Source: Actinoallomurus purpureus
GTDB lineage: Bacteria; Actinomycetota; Actinomycetes; Streptosporangiales; Streptosporangiaceae
Assembly (NCBI RefSeq): GCF_024055795.1
Contig: NZ_JAMXMY010000001.1
Span: forward strand, 620,001 to 684,000
Direction of reading: 5' to 3'
DNA: 64,000 nucleotides
Within the stretch, counting starts at the first letter, position 1. Every line of letters starts with the position of its first letter. Positions 1 through 10,591 of this stretch are shown piece after piece. The notes beneath the pieces are model-generated. The model saw only the letters and a list, made by a program, of their open reading frames with translations. It had not been told where the DNA came from and made no database searches. Position numbers and translations under genes: made by a program.

Positions 1-68
1 ACCGGTCTCGCCTGTGTCGCCGGCATCGGCGGTCCTCCCTCTCTTCGTCTCCGCTTATACGACTTGAA

Positions 69-124
69 TCGTACTACGTGTGTTAAGTTCGAGTCTGTTC
101 GTACCAGTACGAGTTATGTCGTAC
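69..124. promoter_or_regulatory. TCGTAC/GTACGA operator-like cluster upstream of MFS gene
   Basis: TCGTAC occurs at 69, 99 and 119, and GTACGA at 107. The central pair forms a perfect dyad, TCGTAC-CA-GTACGA, at 99-112. The cluster lies 30-90 bp upstream of the MFS start, as expected for a dimeric repressor site. No regulator gene is visible on either side, so the binding protein would be encoded left of the window or elsewhere. The role is inferred from symmetry and position only. Confidence 0.4.
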
Positions 125-154
125 TTGTGCTCGACGAGAGGGTGAGGAGATTCC

Positions 155-1408
155 ATGGCGAACATCCGGACAGGGCGTGCCGGCGCGGCCCCCGCTCGGC
201 CACGGATCCGGAGGGAGGACGTCACCGGCGCCGCGCCCACCTGGTGGGTGTGGCTGGCGGCGTGGCCGGTGACGGCGGTCTTCGTCCTGTCGAACGCGGC
301 CACGCCGCTGTACGTCCTGTGGCAGCACGACATCGGTTTCTCCAAGGGCACGCTGACCGTCATCTTCGCCTGCTACATCGCCGGGCTGCTCGGATCGCTG
401 CTGGTCTCCGGCGTGCTGTCCGACCGCGTCGGCCGCAAGCCGGTCCTCCTGCCGGCGCTGGTCCTCGCGATGGCGGCATGTGTGATGTTCGCGACCGCGT
501 CGACGGTGGCGGCGCTGATCACGGCCCGGCTGTTCACCGGCATCGCCGTCGGCGCGGTCGTCTCCGCCGGCATGGCGGCGGTGACGGACGTGGCGGGACC
601 GCACCGTAAGCGGCTCGCGGCGCTGCTCGCGTCGTGCGCGATGGTCTTCGGCGCCGGCCTCGGACCCTTCCTCGCCGGCGTGCTGTCCGAGAGCCTGCCG
701 GCTCCGACCGTCACCGTCTTCCTGGTCGAGGCGGCCCTGCTGGCGACGGCGGTGCTCACCACGCTGCGGATGCCGGTCCGTCGCTCCGCCGCTCCGGCAC
801 CGGCCGCCCGCTCCTTGATACGCGTTCCCGGGGTACCGCGAGGCAGCGGCATTCGGCTCGTGCTCGGGATCGCCGTGTTCGCCCCCGGCATCACCGCGAC
901 GTCCTTCGTCCTGTCCCTCGGCCCGTCACTGCTCGCCGGGCTGCTGAACACCACCGACCGCGCGCTCGCCGGGGGCATGGCCTTCGTCATGTTCCTCGCC
1001 GCCACCGGGGTGCAGTTCGCGGTGCAGCGCCTGCGCAGGCCGACGGTCCTCCTCATCGGGGCGGTGAGCACGACGGCCGCGATGGCCGCTCTCGTCGCGG
1101 CGGTGCACACCTCGTCGGTCCCGTCTCTCATCGCCGCGGCCGTGCTCGCGGGCGCGGGCCAGGGAGCGGGTCAGCTCGGCGGCCTGTCCCTGCTCAACGC
1201 GAGCGTCCCGCCGCAGCGCCTGGCCGAGGCCAACGCGGCGCTCAACGTGGGCGGCTACGTGCCCGCGGGCGTCCTGCCGGTGATCGCCGGGTACCTCAGC
1301 GACGCCATCGGGCTGACGGTCGGCGCGACGCTGTTCGGCGCGCTCCTCGCCACCTTGGCGACCACCGGAGGTCTGATCGTCCTCGGCGCGCGCCGAAGGC
1401 TCCGGTGA
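155..1408 (+). CDS. MFS transporter (drug:H+ antiporter-like)
   Basis: A 417-residue inner-membrane protein with about 12 hydrophobic segments, the usual size for a 12-TM major facilitator. The cytoplasmic loop between TM2 and TM3 carries the MFS motif A (GVLSDRVGRKPVL, near residue 90). The ATG is preceded by GAGGAG, about 6 nt upstream, which fixes the start. A basic stretch (residues 5-25) precedes TM1. The family typically exports small drugs or metabolites by proton antiport; the substrate cannot be read from sequence. An operator-like cluster lies upstream. The gene converges on the 880-aa gene at 1445, with only 36 bp between them. Confidence 0.85.
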   Translation: MANIRTGRAGAAPARPRIRREDVTGAAPTWWVWLAAWPVTAVFVLSNAATPLYVLWQHDIGFSKGTLTVIFACYIAGLLGSLLVSGVLSDRVGRKPVLLPALVLAMAACVMFATASTVAALITARLFTGIAVGAVVSAGMAAVTDVAGPHRKRLAALLASCAMVFGAGLGPFLAGVLSESLPAPTVTVFLVEAALLATAVLTTLRMPVRRSAAPAPAARSLIRVPGVPRGSGIRLVLGIAVFAPGITATSFVLSLGPSLLAGLLNTTDRALAGGMAFVMFLAATGVQFAVQRLRRPTVLLIGAVSTTAAMAALVAAVHTSSVPSLIAAAVLAGAGQGAGQLGGLSLLNASVPPQRLAEANAALNVGGYVPAGVLPVIAGYLSDAIGLTVGATLFGALLATLATTGGLIVLGARRRLR

Positions 1409-1444
1409 CCGGCCGATAGCGTGCTCCGGACCGCCGGGGAACGT

Positions 1445-4087
1445 TCAGGACCCGAGTTCGGCGGCGACGCCCCGGAAGTCCTCCATGGAGAGGGTCAGGG
1501 TGTTCTGGCCCTGGAACATCTGGGTCTCGCCCGCCTGGCCGAGGTGGTGGTTGCAGGCCCGGTCGAGGTAGGCCTCGACGAGCCGGGCGTTGGTGAGCCG
1601 GCCGCGTCCCCGGAGCGCCGCGAGGTCGCGCCGTGCCACCTGCCAGGCCTCCGGCGCCAGCTTGAGGCGGCGTTCCCCCGCCAGCAGCGCCGCCAGGTGC
1701 ACGCGGAGCCCCGGGTCGGACAGGTCCGGCAGCCGTACGGTGCGCAAGTCCGTGACCAGCTCAGGGATGGCGTCGGTCAGCTCCCGCAGCCGGCCGGGCG
1801 CGCAGGTGGCCGCGATGACGGTCTCACTGACGCCCTCCACCCGCGCGCGGTACAGCGCCGAGGCGTACGCCGCGCCGCGATCGTCGTCGAGGACCACCGT
1901 GTCGAGGCCGTCGATCAACAGCGTGTGACCGCGGTACGCGGCGATGCGTTCGCGCAGCTGCCGGGGGTCGATCTCGGCGAGCTCGTCGGCGAGCAGCGTG
2001 TGGACCTCGCCGCTGCCCACGCCGACCTCCGCCAGCGCGCGGGCGATCATGCGGCTGAGGCGGCGCTGGCCGCAGGACAACTCCCCGACCAGCAGCACCG
2101 CCGGTGCAGAGGCGCTGGAGACCTCCTGCCCACGCAGGCTGAGCGCCCAGGTCCCGCGCCGGCGCAGCTCCGTCAGCAGCCGCTCGATGTCATCGGGGCC
2201 GGGCAGGAACGTGATGCCGTGCGCCTCCACCAGCCGGGGTCCGGGATCGGGCCGGTACGCCGCCGGATCGGGGAACGGCGGCGGGGTCCGCCCGCCGGCC
2301 GGCGGATCGTCGGGTGAGACGGAGGTGGGCGGCACCGCGGGGTCCGGGGTGACCGCGGTCGGCGGAGCGGTGGAGAACGGGGACGCGGGGTCGGGGCCGA
2401 CCGCGGTGGGGGCCGAACCCTCATGCGAGGGGAGAGCCGGTGACGCGGCACCGGGGTCGGACGAAGGTCCGGGGCCGCCGGCGTTCGAGGCGTGCGCCGC
2501 TGGGTCGGACGAGGGGCCCGCCTCCGCCGGGGAGCCGGGGATGGACGTCGGGGCGGAACCCGCCGGGGAGCCGGGATTCGAGGTGGGCGCGGAGTTCGGC
2601 GTCGGGGCGGGGCCCGGGTTCGAGGAGGGGCCGGGCAGGGGCTCGGAGGCGGGCCAGGCCGTCGTCGCCGGCTGCGGCGGGGGAGGGGAGTCCGCCTTGC
2701 GCTGCTCGGCGAGGTGGGCACGGGCGGCCTCGATGATCTCCCACGGGGTGAGTGCCTCACCGGCACCCGGGTCGGGTGCAGCGACGATCGCCTTCATCAG
2801 CGCCGCCGGGATGGTGAATCCGGGCCGGGGCGGCGCCAGTCCGGCGAGCCGGCACCAGGAGAGCGCGGTCGCGTACGAGGCGGCCAGCAGGCCGCGCAGG
2901 ATCTGGGGGTCGGCGCCGGCCACCGCGTCGGGCAGCGTGCCGTCGACCGGCCACAGCTCCCGGAGCGGGTGGGCCGGCTGTGCGAGCGACTGCAGGGTGC
3001 GGACGCCTTCGGGGTCCAGCCAGGGCAGCGCCGCCGCCGCCGCGCCGGGGGCGGCGTCCAGGTCGGCCGCGAGCAGGGTGAACGCGACCCGCCGGGCCTC
3101 GGCCGGTCCGCCCGCGGCGGCGGGCAGCGCGGCCGCCGCCGCGGCCAGGTCGTAGCAGGCGAGGCGGAACTGGTCGCCCGGCGCCGTCTCGCGCAGCAGC
3201 GTCACCCGCAGCTCCGGAGGGCAGCGGCGCAGCCATTCCTGGACGATCGCCGCATCGCCGTACCGCGCGCCGGCGTGATCATTCGGGACCATCCGCAGGG
3301 TCGTGCCGGCCATCGCGGCGAGTGCGTCGGCGCGGGGCCGGAAGGCGGGCTCGCCGCGCAGCGTCTCGGCGGTCTCCCACAGGGCACGGGCGACATAGGA
3401 GGCGCCCATCGGGTCGCCGGCACGCAGGCGCTCGGTGTAGGCGCCGATGATCAGCGGGAGCGCGGGGGGCAGGAACCAGCGCGGGCCCGGTCCGGCGGGG
3501 GCCAGGTGGCGAGCGAACAGCCCGAGGATCGGGTGGTCGGCGTCGGCGACCGGCGCGCCCGCGCACCACAGGACCCCGAAGAAGGACACCGCGACGGGGC
3601 TGGGGGTGCCGGGCACGAAGTGGGGGTCGCGCACCGGGAACTGCGCGGGGTTGGCGGAGGCCGCCGCGGCCACGGTCTGCTGGAGCCGGGTGAGCACCGC
3701 GGGGGCCGGGGGCGCGCCGAACAGGCCGTCGGCGGCCAGCGGGCCCGGGGTGAGGTCCGGTCCGGTGGTCAGCAGAGAGGGCGGCACCGGTGGGCGCCCT
3801 GCGCCCGGTGGCGCCGGCATCACCGCCTGGCGTGCGGCGGGGTCGAACGGGGGCGGGCACAGGTGCCAGTTGCCGTCCAGGCCGCAGCGGTACCAGCGGC
3901 CCCAGGCCCCGAACAGCCACCACTCGCCGGCCCCCGCGAGCATCCGCGAGGTGATCGCCTCGGCACGCGCATGCGGCGGCGCGCCCATCCACCAGGGGGA
4001 GGACGTCATTCCACGCACGTCTGTCTCGATGGCCGCGAACGGGTCGCTCGGGGGTGCGGCCGGGGCCTGCCAAGTCACGATGCGCAT
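1445..4087 (-). CDS. Large protein with Pro-rich linker and degenerate AAA+ (CbxX/SpoVK-like) domain
   Basis: 880 residues in three parts. Residues 1-110 are Trp-rich (PWWMG, GEWWLFGAWGRWYRC), followed by an alpha-helical Ala/Leu-rich region. Residues about 465-610 are a low-complexity Pro/Ser/Gly/Ala linker. Residues about 640-860 follow the order of a CbxX-type AAA+ domain. The P-loop position reads VGELSCGQRRLS (about residue 665) and lacks the GK[T/S] nucleotide-binding residues. Walker B reads TLLIDGLD (about residue 722) with Gly where the catalytic Glu should be. A sensor-like strand (VIAATCAPGR) and an arginine-rich end follow. I infer a pseudo-ATPase or scaffold rather than an active motor. 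The gene is divergent from the EamA exporter with an 83-bp shared upstream region. Function unknown. Confidence 0.7.
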   Translation of the reverse strand: MRIVTWQAPAAPPSDPFAAIETDVRGMTSSPWWMGAPPHARAEAITSRMLAGAGEWWLFGAWGRWYRCGLDGNWHLCPPPFDPAARQAVMPAPPGAGRPPVPPSLLTTGPDLTPGPLAADGLFGAPPAPAVLTRLQQTVAAAASANPAQFPVRDPHFVPGTPSPVAVSFFGVLWCAGAPVADADHPILGLFARHLAPAGPGPRWFLPPALPLIIGAYTERLRAGDPMGASYVARALWETAETLRGEPAFRPRADALAAMAGTTLRMVPNDHAGARYGDAAIVQEWLRRCPPELRVTLLRETAPGDQFRLACYDLAAAAAALPAAAGGPAEARRVAFTLLAADLDAAPGAAAAALPWLDPEGVRTLQSLAQPAHPLRELWPVDGTLPDAVAGADPQILRGLLAASYATALSWCRLAGLAPPRPGFTIPAALMKAIVAAPDPGAGEALTPWEIIEAARAHLAEQRKADSPPPPQPATTAWPASEPLPGPSSNPGPAPTPNSAPTSNPGSPAGSAPTSIPGSPAEAGPSSDPAAHASNAGGPGPSSDPGAASPALPSHEGSAPTAVGPDPASPFSTAPPTAVTPDPAVPPTSVSPDDPPAGGRTPPPFPDPAAYRPDPGPRLVEAHGITFLPGPDDIERLLTELRRRGTWALSLRGQEVSSASAPAVLLVGELSCGQRRLSRMIARALAEVGVGSGEVHTLLADELAEIDPRQLRERIAAYRGHTLLIDGLDTVVLDDDRGAAYASALYRARVEGVSETVIAATCAPGRLRELTDAIPELVTDLRTVRLPDLSDPGLRVHLAALLAGERRLKLAPEAWQVARRDLAALRGRGRLTNARLVEAYLDRACNHHLGQAGETQMFQGQNTLTLSMEDFRGVAAELGS

Positions 4088-4170
4088 CGTAGTGCGTTCA
4101 CTAGGACGCCTTTGCGCCCGTAATGACCGTAATGTAGTTTTACTCCTTAAATGGAAGGGGGGTGGGGCGT

Positions 4171-5148
4171 TTGAACGCCGCGCGGCTCAAGGCGTCGGGA
4201 CTGGCCTTCGGGATCGTGTCGTCGATCGCCTTCGGCACGTCGGGGCCTTTCGGCAAGGCACTGATCAACGCAGGCTATTCGCCGTTGCAGGCGTCATGGA
4301 CGCGCGTGGCCGGCGCGGCGCTGGTCCTGGTGCCGCTCGCCCTGCTGCTGCGCGGGCGTGCCGCCGGGCGCGCGGTACGGCGCCGGTGGCCGCTCCTCCT
4401 CCTGTACGGGCTGATGGGCGTGGCGGGCTGCCAGTCGCTGTACTTCTTCGCGGCGTCGCGCCTGCCGGTCGGGGTGGCCATCCTCCTGGAGTTCACCGGT
4501 CCGGTGCTCGTCGTCGCGTGGCTGCGGTTCGTGCAGGGCAGGCAGGTGCCCCGGACCGCGTCGATCGGCGTGGGCATCGCCCTGGTCGGTCTCGCCTGCG
4601 TCGTCGAGGTGTGGTCCGGTCTCAGCATCGACCTTCTCGGGCTGCTCGCCGGTCTCGGGGCGGCCGCCTGCCAGGCCGCCTACTTCCTGATCATCGACCG
4701 GGTCGGAGACGAGGTCGACCCCCTCGTCATGACCGCCGCGGGCTCCACCGTCGGCGCGGTGGCGCTGGCGGTGGCCGCACCGCCGTGGGGCATCCCGTGG
4801 CACGTCCTCACGACCGGGGTGCCGCTCGGTGAGCGGCTCGCCCCGGGTTGGCTCCTGGCCCTCTGGATCATCCTGATCAGCACGGTCACCGCGTACCTCA
4901 CCGGCGTCGCCGCCGTCCACCGCCTGTCCGCCCCGGTGGCGGGCGCCGTCGCGTACGTCGAGGCGGTGTCGGCGGGTCTGTTCGCCTGGATGGCGCTGGG
5001 CGAGCGGCTGAGCCGCGCGCAGCTCGTCGGAGGGGCGATCGTGCTGGTCGGCGCGTTCGTCGCCCAGCGGTCGGTCGCCCCCGACGAGCCCGTGATGGAG
5101 CCGGTGCCCTCCCTGGAGGGCGCCGGCGTCAGGAGTGCTGACGGGTGA
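4171..5148 (+). CDS. EamA/DMT-family transporter
   Basis: About 325 residues with ten hydrophobic segments arranged as two repeats of five, the normal architecture of EamA (drug/metabolite transporter superfamily) exporters. Early residues IAFGTSGPFGKALINAGYSP resemble the RhaT/EamA first helix, and the second repeat starts near residue 150. The TTG at 4171 is preferred because the purine-rich GGAAGGGGG ends 9 nt upstream. An in-frame GTG at 4162 abuts that sequence and would add three residues. The protein is probably an exporter of an amino acid or small metabolite. The 3' end overlaps the converging ABC permease by 20 bp. Confidence 0.82.
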   Translation: MNAARLKASGLAFGIVSSIAFGTSGPFGKALINAGYSPLQASWTRVAGAALVLVPLALLLRGRAAGRAVRRRWPLLLLYGLMGVAGCQSLYFFAASRLPVGVAILLEFTGPVLVVAWLRFVQGRQVPRTASIGVGIALVGLACVVEVWSGLSIDLLGLLAGLGAAACQAAYFLIIDRVGDEVDPLVMTAAGSTVGAVALAVAAPPWGIPWHVLTTGVPLGERLAPGWLLALWIILISTVTAYLTGVAAVHRLSAPVAGAVAYVEAVSAGLFAWMALGERLSRAQLVGGAIVLVGAFVAQRSVAPDEPVMEPVPSLEGAGVRSADG

Positions 5149-5866
5149 AGGTCCGGGTGCCGAACGCCAGCGCGGCCACGGCGAACGCCATGGAGACGGC
5201 CACGCCGGTCACCAGCGTCCCCGACGCGTAGTGTCCGGCGAACGCCGCGCGCAGCGCCTCCACGCCGTACCGGAAGGGCGTCGCGCGGGACACGGCGTCG
5301 AGCCAGGCGGGCGCCGCGGACATCGGCAACAGCGCCCCGGACAGCAGGAGCATCGGAACGACGAACGTGCTGGACAGCGGCGCGAACAGCTCCTGGCGCC
5401 GGAGCGTCAGCGCGAACGCGTAGGACAGCGCGGCCAGGCCGGCGGCCAGCGGCACGAGCAGCGCCAGGCCGAGCAGCAGCCCGGCGACCGGTGCGCGGAA
5501 CCCGAACGCCATCCCGACCACGATCACCAGCAGCGCCTGTCCGAGGAGGACGACGGTGTTGGTCAGCACCCGGCCAAGGAGCAGGGCCAGACGGGAGGCG
5601 GGGGTGACGCGGAGCCGTTCGAGGACGCCGAACCTGGCGTCGAAGACGATGCCGAATCCGGCCAGCCCCGCGCTGAGCAGCGAGAGTTGGACCAGCACGC
5701 CCGGCACGAAGATCTGCCAGCTGTCGTGGCCGAGGTAGGTTCCGAGCAGCGGCCCGAACAGGACGAGGTTGAGGACGGGCTGCAGCACGCCGAAGATCAG
5801 CCCGATGGGGCCTCCCAGGGTGAGGCGCAGCTGATGGCGGAAGATCAGCCAGGTGTCACGCGGCAC
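5129..5866 (-). CDS. ABC-2 type transporter permease (DrrB-like)
   Basis: A 245-residue integral membrane protein with six predicted TM helices and the ABC-2 signature region (about residues 170-210). This is the membrane half of DrrA/DrrB-type drug or polyketide exporters. Its start overlaps the end of a DrrA-type ATPase reading frame by 11 bp, the usual coupled arrangement. That ATPase is reduced to its last about 51 codons (see 5856-6011). The permease is therefore probably an orphan without a cognate ATPase unless one is supplied in trans. It converges on the EamA gene. Confidence 0.85.
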   Translation of the reverse strand: MPRDTWLIFRHQLRLTLGGPIGLIFGVLQPVLNLVLFGPLLGTYLGHDSWQIFVPGVLVQLSLLSAGLAGFGIVFDARFGVLERLRVTPASRLALLLGRVLTNTVVLLGQALLVIVVGMAFGFRAPVAGLLLGLALLVPLAAGLAALSYAFALTLRRQELFAPLSSTFVVPMLLLSGALLPMSAAPAWLDAVSRATPFRYGVEALRAAFAGHYASGTLVTGVAVSMAFAVAALAFGTRTFTRQHS

Positions 5867-6011
5867 GGGCGGCGGCCTTTCGCTCGGTGAGGGCCAGGAA
5901 GACGTCGTCGAGGGTCGGTCGGGAGTGCCGGATCGACAGGGGCTCGACGCCGGCCGCGTCCAAGGCCCGGGTGAGCTCGATGAGCTCGCCTACGACCGGG
6001 ACGCCGGACGC
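5856..6011 (-). pseudogene. DrrA-type ABC ATPase, C-terminal remnant only
   Basis: The last about 51 codons contain the hallmark C-terminus of DrrA-family ATPases, including RPTLDDVFLALTE. Walker A, the signature motif and Walker B are absent. Reading further upstream in the same frame gives unrelated, low-complexity translation, which is the antisense of the ABC-F gene. The 5' part (about 260 codons in the family) was therefore removed by a rearrangement whose breakpoint lies near 6010-6030. The remnant still overlaps the permease start by 11 bp, showing that the two once formed an operon. Confidence 0.75.
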
Positions 6012-6713
<702 letters not shown>

Positions 6714-6811
6714 CCGCCCGCCTCAGGACCCGACGACTCGACTCCTCGACGATCGCCGCCAGTCGGCGAACTGTCACAGGTGCTGAAAACATAGAAGACG
6801 GAGGGCGCTTT

Positions 6812-7970
<1,159 letters not shown>

Positions 7971-7997
7971 GCGCGCAGGTGTGGCTCGAAAGGGCGG

Positions 7998-8090
7998 GTG
8001 CTTCCCGGGATGTTCGACGCCGTCCATCAGCAGCTCGGCGGGTCACTGGTGGTGGTCTGGGACAACCTCGGGTTGGCGGGGCGGGGTACT
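7998..8090 (+). pseudogene. IS630-type DDE transposase fragment
   Basis: The translated stretch MFDAVHQQLGGSLVVVWDNLG matches the region of IS630-family transposases around the second catalytic Asp (VWDN). Before and after it the frame is not transposase-like. It overlaps the 3' end of the TetR gene on the other strand. It is a short relic, too short to classify further. Confidence 0.5.
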
Positions 8091-8740
8091 GGCTCCGCAC
8101 CCACCTGCGGTGTTTCACAAGAAGCGGCGTGCGAGGTTTGCGCTCGAGTTCTCGTTGATGTTCCGTACGCGGCCATGAACATGTCCAGCAGTCCGTCGAC
8201 CGCGTTCTCGTCGATGGGGCGGGTTGACAGCAGGCTGCGGTAGTACAGAGTGCCGCACAGCACCTCGGCGGCGAATTCCAGGTTCGCTTCCGCGGTCAGT
8301 TCACCGGTGCGCTGGGCGCGGGTGATCCGGTCGAGGGTTCTCTGCTCGACGGTGGCCAGGAATCGTTCGTGCAGGGTCGCCCGCAGCGTGGAATCTGCCT
8401 GCGCCTCGGCGATGACTGCGCGGTAGACGGGGCCGATCGGCGGGCTGGAGAGGGCGAGGCCTGAGCGTAGGAACTGTTCACGCAGATCCGCGCGGACGTC
8501 CCCGGTGTCGCGGTAGTCCAGGTCGCTGGCCCACACACGACTGAGCGCGTCGAGGAGCAGCGCCGACATGGACGGCCAGCGCCGGTAGATCGTGTGTTTT
8601 CCGACCCCGGCCCGTCTGGCGACCGCCTCGATGCCCAGGCCCGCGTAACCGACCTCCGCAGCCAGATCGAGGGTTACTCGCAGCAGCTCTTCAGTGCGCG
8701 CAGCGCCTCGGCGCCGTGGCGTGGCAGGCGTGTCGGTCAT
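8027..8740 (-). CDS. TetR/AcrR family transcriptional regulator
   Basis: 237 residues. The N-terminal HTH (about residues 20-65) has the TetR pattern ending in VGKHTIYRRWPSMSALL, a ligand-binding helical domain follows, and the family-typical end comes near MFMAAYG (about residue 195). The last about 40 residues are Ser/Thr/Pro-rich and lie opposite a transposase relic, so the original stop was probably lost and the tail is acquired. It is divergent from the DUF1801 gene. Two near-identical 17-bp dyads (8754 and 8811) in the shared upstream region are the likely operators, giving autoregulation and control of the neighbour. Confidence 0.85.
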   Translation of the reverse strand: MTDTPATPRRRGAARTEELLRVTLDLAAEVGYAGLGIEAVARRAGVGKHTIYRRWPSMSALLLDALSRVWASDLDYRDTGDVRADLREQFLRSGLALSSPPIGPVYRAVIAEAQADSTLRATLHERFLATVEQRTLDRITRAQRTGELTAEANLEFAAEVLCGTLYYRSLLSTRPIDENAVDGLLDMFMAAYGTSTRTRAQTSHAASCETPQVGAEPVPRPANPRLSQTTTSDPPSC

Positions 8741-8753
8741 GTTGCCATCCTAT

Positions 8754-8827
8754 CGGCACGTGGCGTGCCGTTGACAGTGCCGAGGACTGCGTGCAACATT
8801 AGGTCCCGATCGGCACGATGCGTGTCG
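8754..8827. promoter_or_regulatory. Two TetR-type operators and a promoter
   Basis: CGGCACG-TGG-CGTGCCG at 8754-8770 is a perfect dyad. CGGCACG-ATG-CGTGTCG at 8811-8827 is the same site with one mismatch. Between them lies a rightward -35-like TTGACA (8771-8776) with CAACAT 17 bp downstream. The pair brackets the promoter of the DUF1801 gene and lies just upstream of the divergent tetR gene. Promoter identity is inferred. Confidence 0.55.
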
Positions 8828-8903
8828 ATGGGAGTTGGGGTGGCATGCCGCCACCCACGCGCCCAAGATTGCGCCACATCAGATCCGCAAGGGGAGATCT
8901 GCC

Positions 8904-9356
8904 ATGAGTAGCACCGAAAGCAGCAAGCACGAGGGGTTCACGGCCGAGGAGCGGGCCGCGATGAAGGACCACGCTCAGGAGCTGAAGGCGGCTGCGCGCC
9001 GCAGCTCGCGCGCGGAGAAGGCGGCGGAGGCGGAGCGGGACGTGCTCACCAAGATCGCCGAGATGCAGGACTCGGACCGGATCATGGCCGAGCGCGTCCA
9101 TGCCGTCATCACAGTCAGTGCCCCCGTCCTAGCGCCGAAGCTCTGGTATGGGATGCCCGCCTACGCGCTGGACGGCAAGATCGTCTGCTTCTTCCAGAGC
9201 GCGGAGAAGTTCAAGGCGCGCTACGCGACGCTCGGGTTCAGCGACCAGGCGAAGCTGGACGAGGGCACGATGTGGGCGGCCGGTTTCGCCCTGACCGAGG
9301 TGACCGCCGAGGTGGAGGCGCGGATCGGTGCGCTCGTGAAGCAAGCGGTGAGCTGA
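8904..9356 (+). CDS. DUF1801 (YdhG-like) domain protein
   Basis: 150 residues. The ATG is preceded by AGGGGAG at 8 nt. Residues 1-70 are a charged helix (Glu/Lys/Arg/Ala). Residues about 75-148 hold the DUF1801 fold, with characteristic [19 protein letters not shown] followed by [11 protein letters not shown]. Family members are small cytosolic proteins sometimes called iron chaperone-like; the function is not firmly known. It is the probable target of the divergent TetR regulator through the dyads at 8754 and 8811. Confidence 0.8.
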   Translation: MSSTESSKHEGFTAEERAAMKDHAQELKAAARRSSRAEKAAEAERDVLTKIAEMQDSDRIMAERVHAVITVSAPVLAPKLWYGMPAYALDGKIVCFFQSAEKFKARYATLGFSDQAKLDEGTMWAAGFALTEVTAEVEARIGALVKQAVS

Positions 9357-9455
9357 GGAGCGCACCCGGCGAAACCGGCAGCCCTGACACCGGGTCGGCT
9401 TCGCGGATCATCTCAGCGCCCGTCCGCCGGCACCACTTCGACTGGACTGTAAAAC

Positions 9456-9466
9456 TTACTATGTAA
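9456..9466. promoter_or_regulatory. AT-rich dyad TTAC-TAT-GTAA
   Basis: The 9357-9606 intergenic region is locally AT-rich (about 9445-9520), unlike its surroundings. It contains the perfect dyad TTAC-TAT-GTAA about 140 bp upstream of the ICL/PEP-mutase family gene. It resembles operators of small winged-helix regulators, but no such regulator is adjacent. Tentative. Confidence 0.25.
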
Positions 9467-9606
9467 AGGCTGCGGGTTTTGGATTTAAATCTGAAAAACA
9501 ACACCCCAAAACCAACAGCGAATCGCACCCAGCCAGTAACACTTCGTCGTACGTCGAAACGTTCACGCTCTACCGTGGCAGCCGTGACGATGATGGCTGT
9601 GATCGC

Positions 9607-10398
9607 ATGACCGTGGACCGCTGCGCCGAGTTCCGTGCCCTCCACCATGGCGCCGCTCCACTGCTGCTGCCGAACGCCTGGGATCATGCGTCGGCCGCCG
9701 CGCTCGGCGACGCCGGGTTCGCGGCGATCGGAACCACGAGCCTGGGCGTTGCGGCGGCCGCCGGTCGGCCCGACGCCGAGGGCGCCACCCTGCCCGAGAC
9801 GCTCCGGCTGGCGCGTTCGGCGTCACGGTTGCCGTGCCCTCTCAGCGTCGACATCGAGGGAGGTTTCAGCGCCGACCCTGCCGGTATCGCCACCGTCGTC
9901 GAGGAACTGGCCGGTCTGGGAGTCGCCGGCATCAACGTGGAGGACGGCAGGCCGGACGGAACACTGGCGGATCTGTCGACGCAGACGGAGGTGATCAGGG
10001 CGATCAGAGCCCAGGTCCCCGAGATCTTCGTCAACGCGCGCACCGACGCGTTCTGGCTGCGCACCGAGGATCCTCTGCGGGAGGCGTTGCGCCGGTCGTC
10101 GGCCTTCACCGAGGCCGGCGCTGACGGGGTGTTCGTGCCGGGGATCGCCACCGACGAGGACATCTCTCCTCTGGTCGCCCACAGTACGGCTCCGGTGAAC
10201 GTCCTCTTCCTGCCGGGACGTCACACTGTCGCCGGCCTGGCCGCCCTGGGCGTCCGCCGGATCAGCCTGGGATCGCTGTTGTTCCGGGCGGCCCTGCACG
10301 CGACGGTGGAGACGGCGAGGGCGATTCGGGCCGGTGAACCGGTCGGCGCGGGTCTGCCCGGTTACGCCGACGTCGTCGCCTTGATCAGCCGGTTCTGA
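9607..10398 (+). CDS. Isocitrate lyase/PEP mutase family protein
   Basis: 263 residues, a TIM-barrel enzyme of the ICL/PEPM superfamily. Visible features are LLPNAWDHASA near the start, IGTTSLG, the Mg-binding stretch VDIEGGF (about residue 80), INVEDG (about residue 115), and VNARTDAF. These proteins cleave or rearrange C-C or C-P bonds of carboxylates such as 2-methylisocitrate, oxaloacetate or phosphonopyruvate. The catalytic KKCGH loop of true isocitrate lyases is not apparent, so a hydrolase/lyase of unknown substrate is the safest call. It stands alone, with an AT-rich upstream region. Confidence 0.8.
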   Translation: MTVDRCAEFRALHHGAAPLLLPNAWDHASAAALGDAGFAAIGTTSLGVAAAAGRPDAEGATLPETLRLARSASRLPCPLSVDIEGGFSADPAGIATVVEELAGLGVAGINVEDGRPDGTLADLSTQTEVIRAIRAQVPEIFVNARTDAFWLRTEDPLREALRRSSAFTEAGADGVFVPGIATDEDISPLVAHSTAPVNVLFLPGRHTVAGLAALGVRRISLGSLLFRAALHATVETARAIRAGEPVGAGLPGYADVVALISRF

Positions 10399-10591
10399 CG
10401 GGTTTCGCGCGCCGCGATCACGAGGAGCCGGGGGACGCCTCGCTCAGGACGGCCTTTGTCGGCGGTCTCCGCGGCGGCGCTCGGTTCAGGGGTTGGCGTA
10501 CCTGGATTTTCCGCGATTGCTACCGGGACCCGTAACGGGGTGCCGGTAAGAAACGCGTCATGAGCCCCAAACGGGCGAATCCCGAACGCGG

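Noticed and set aside
2492-4123. Long plus-strand frame opposite the 880-aa gene
   Set aside because: Gly/Arg-rich low-complexity translation caused by high GC, with no family features. The minus-strand frame has domain structure and the right codon bias.
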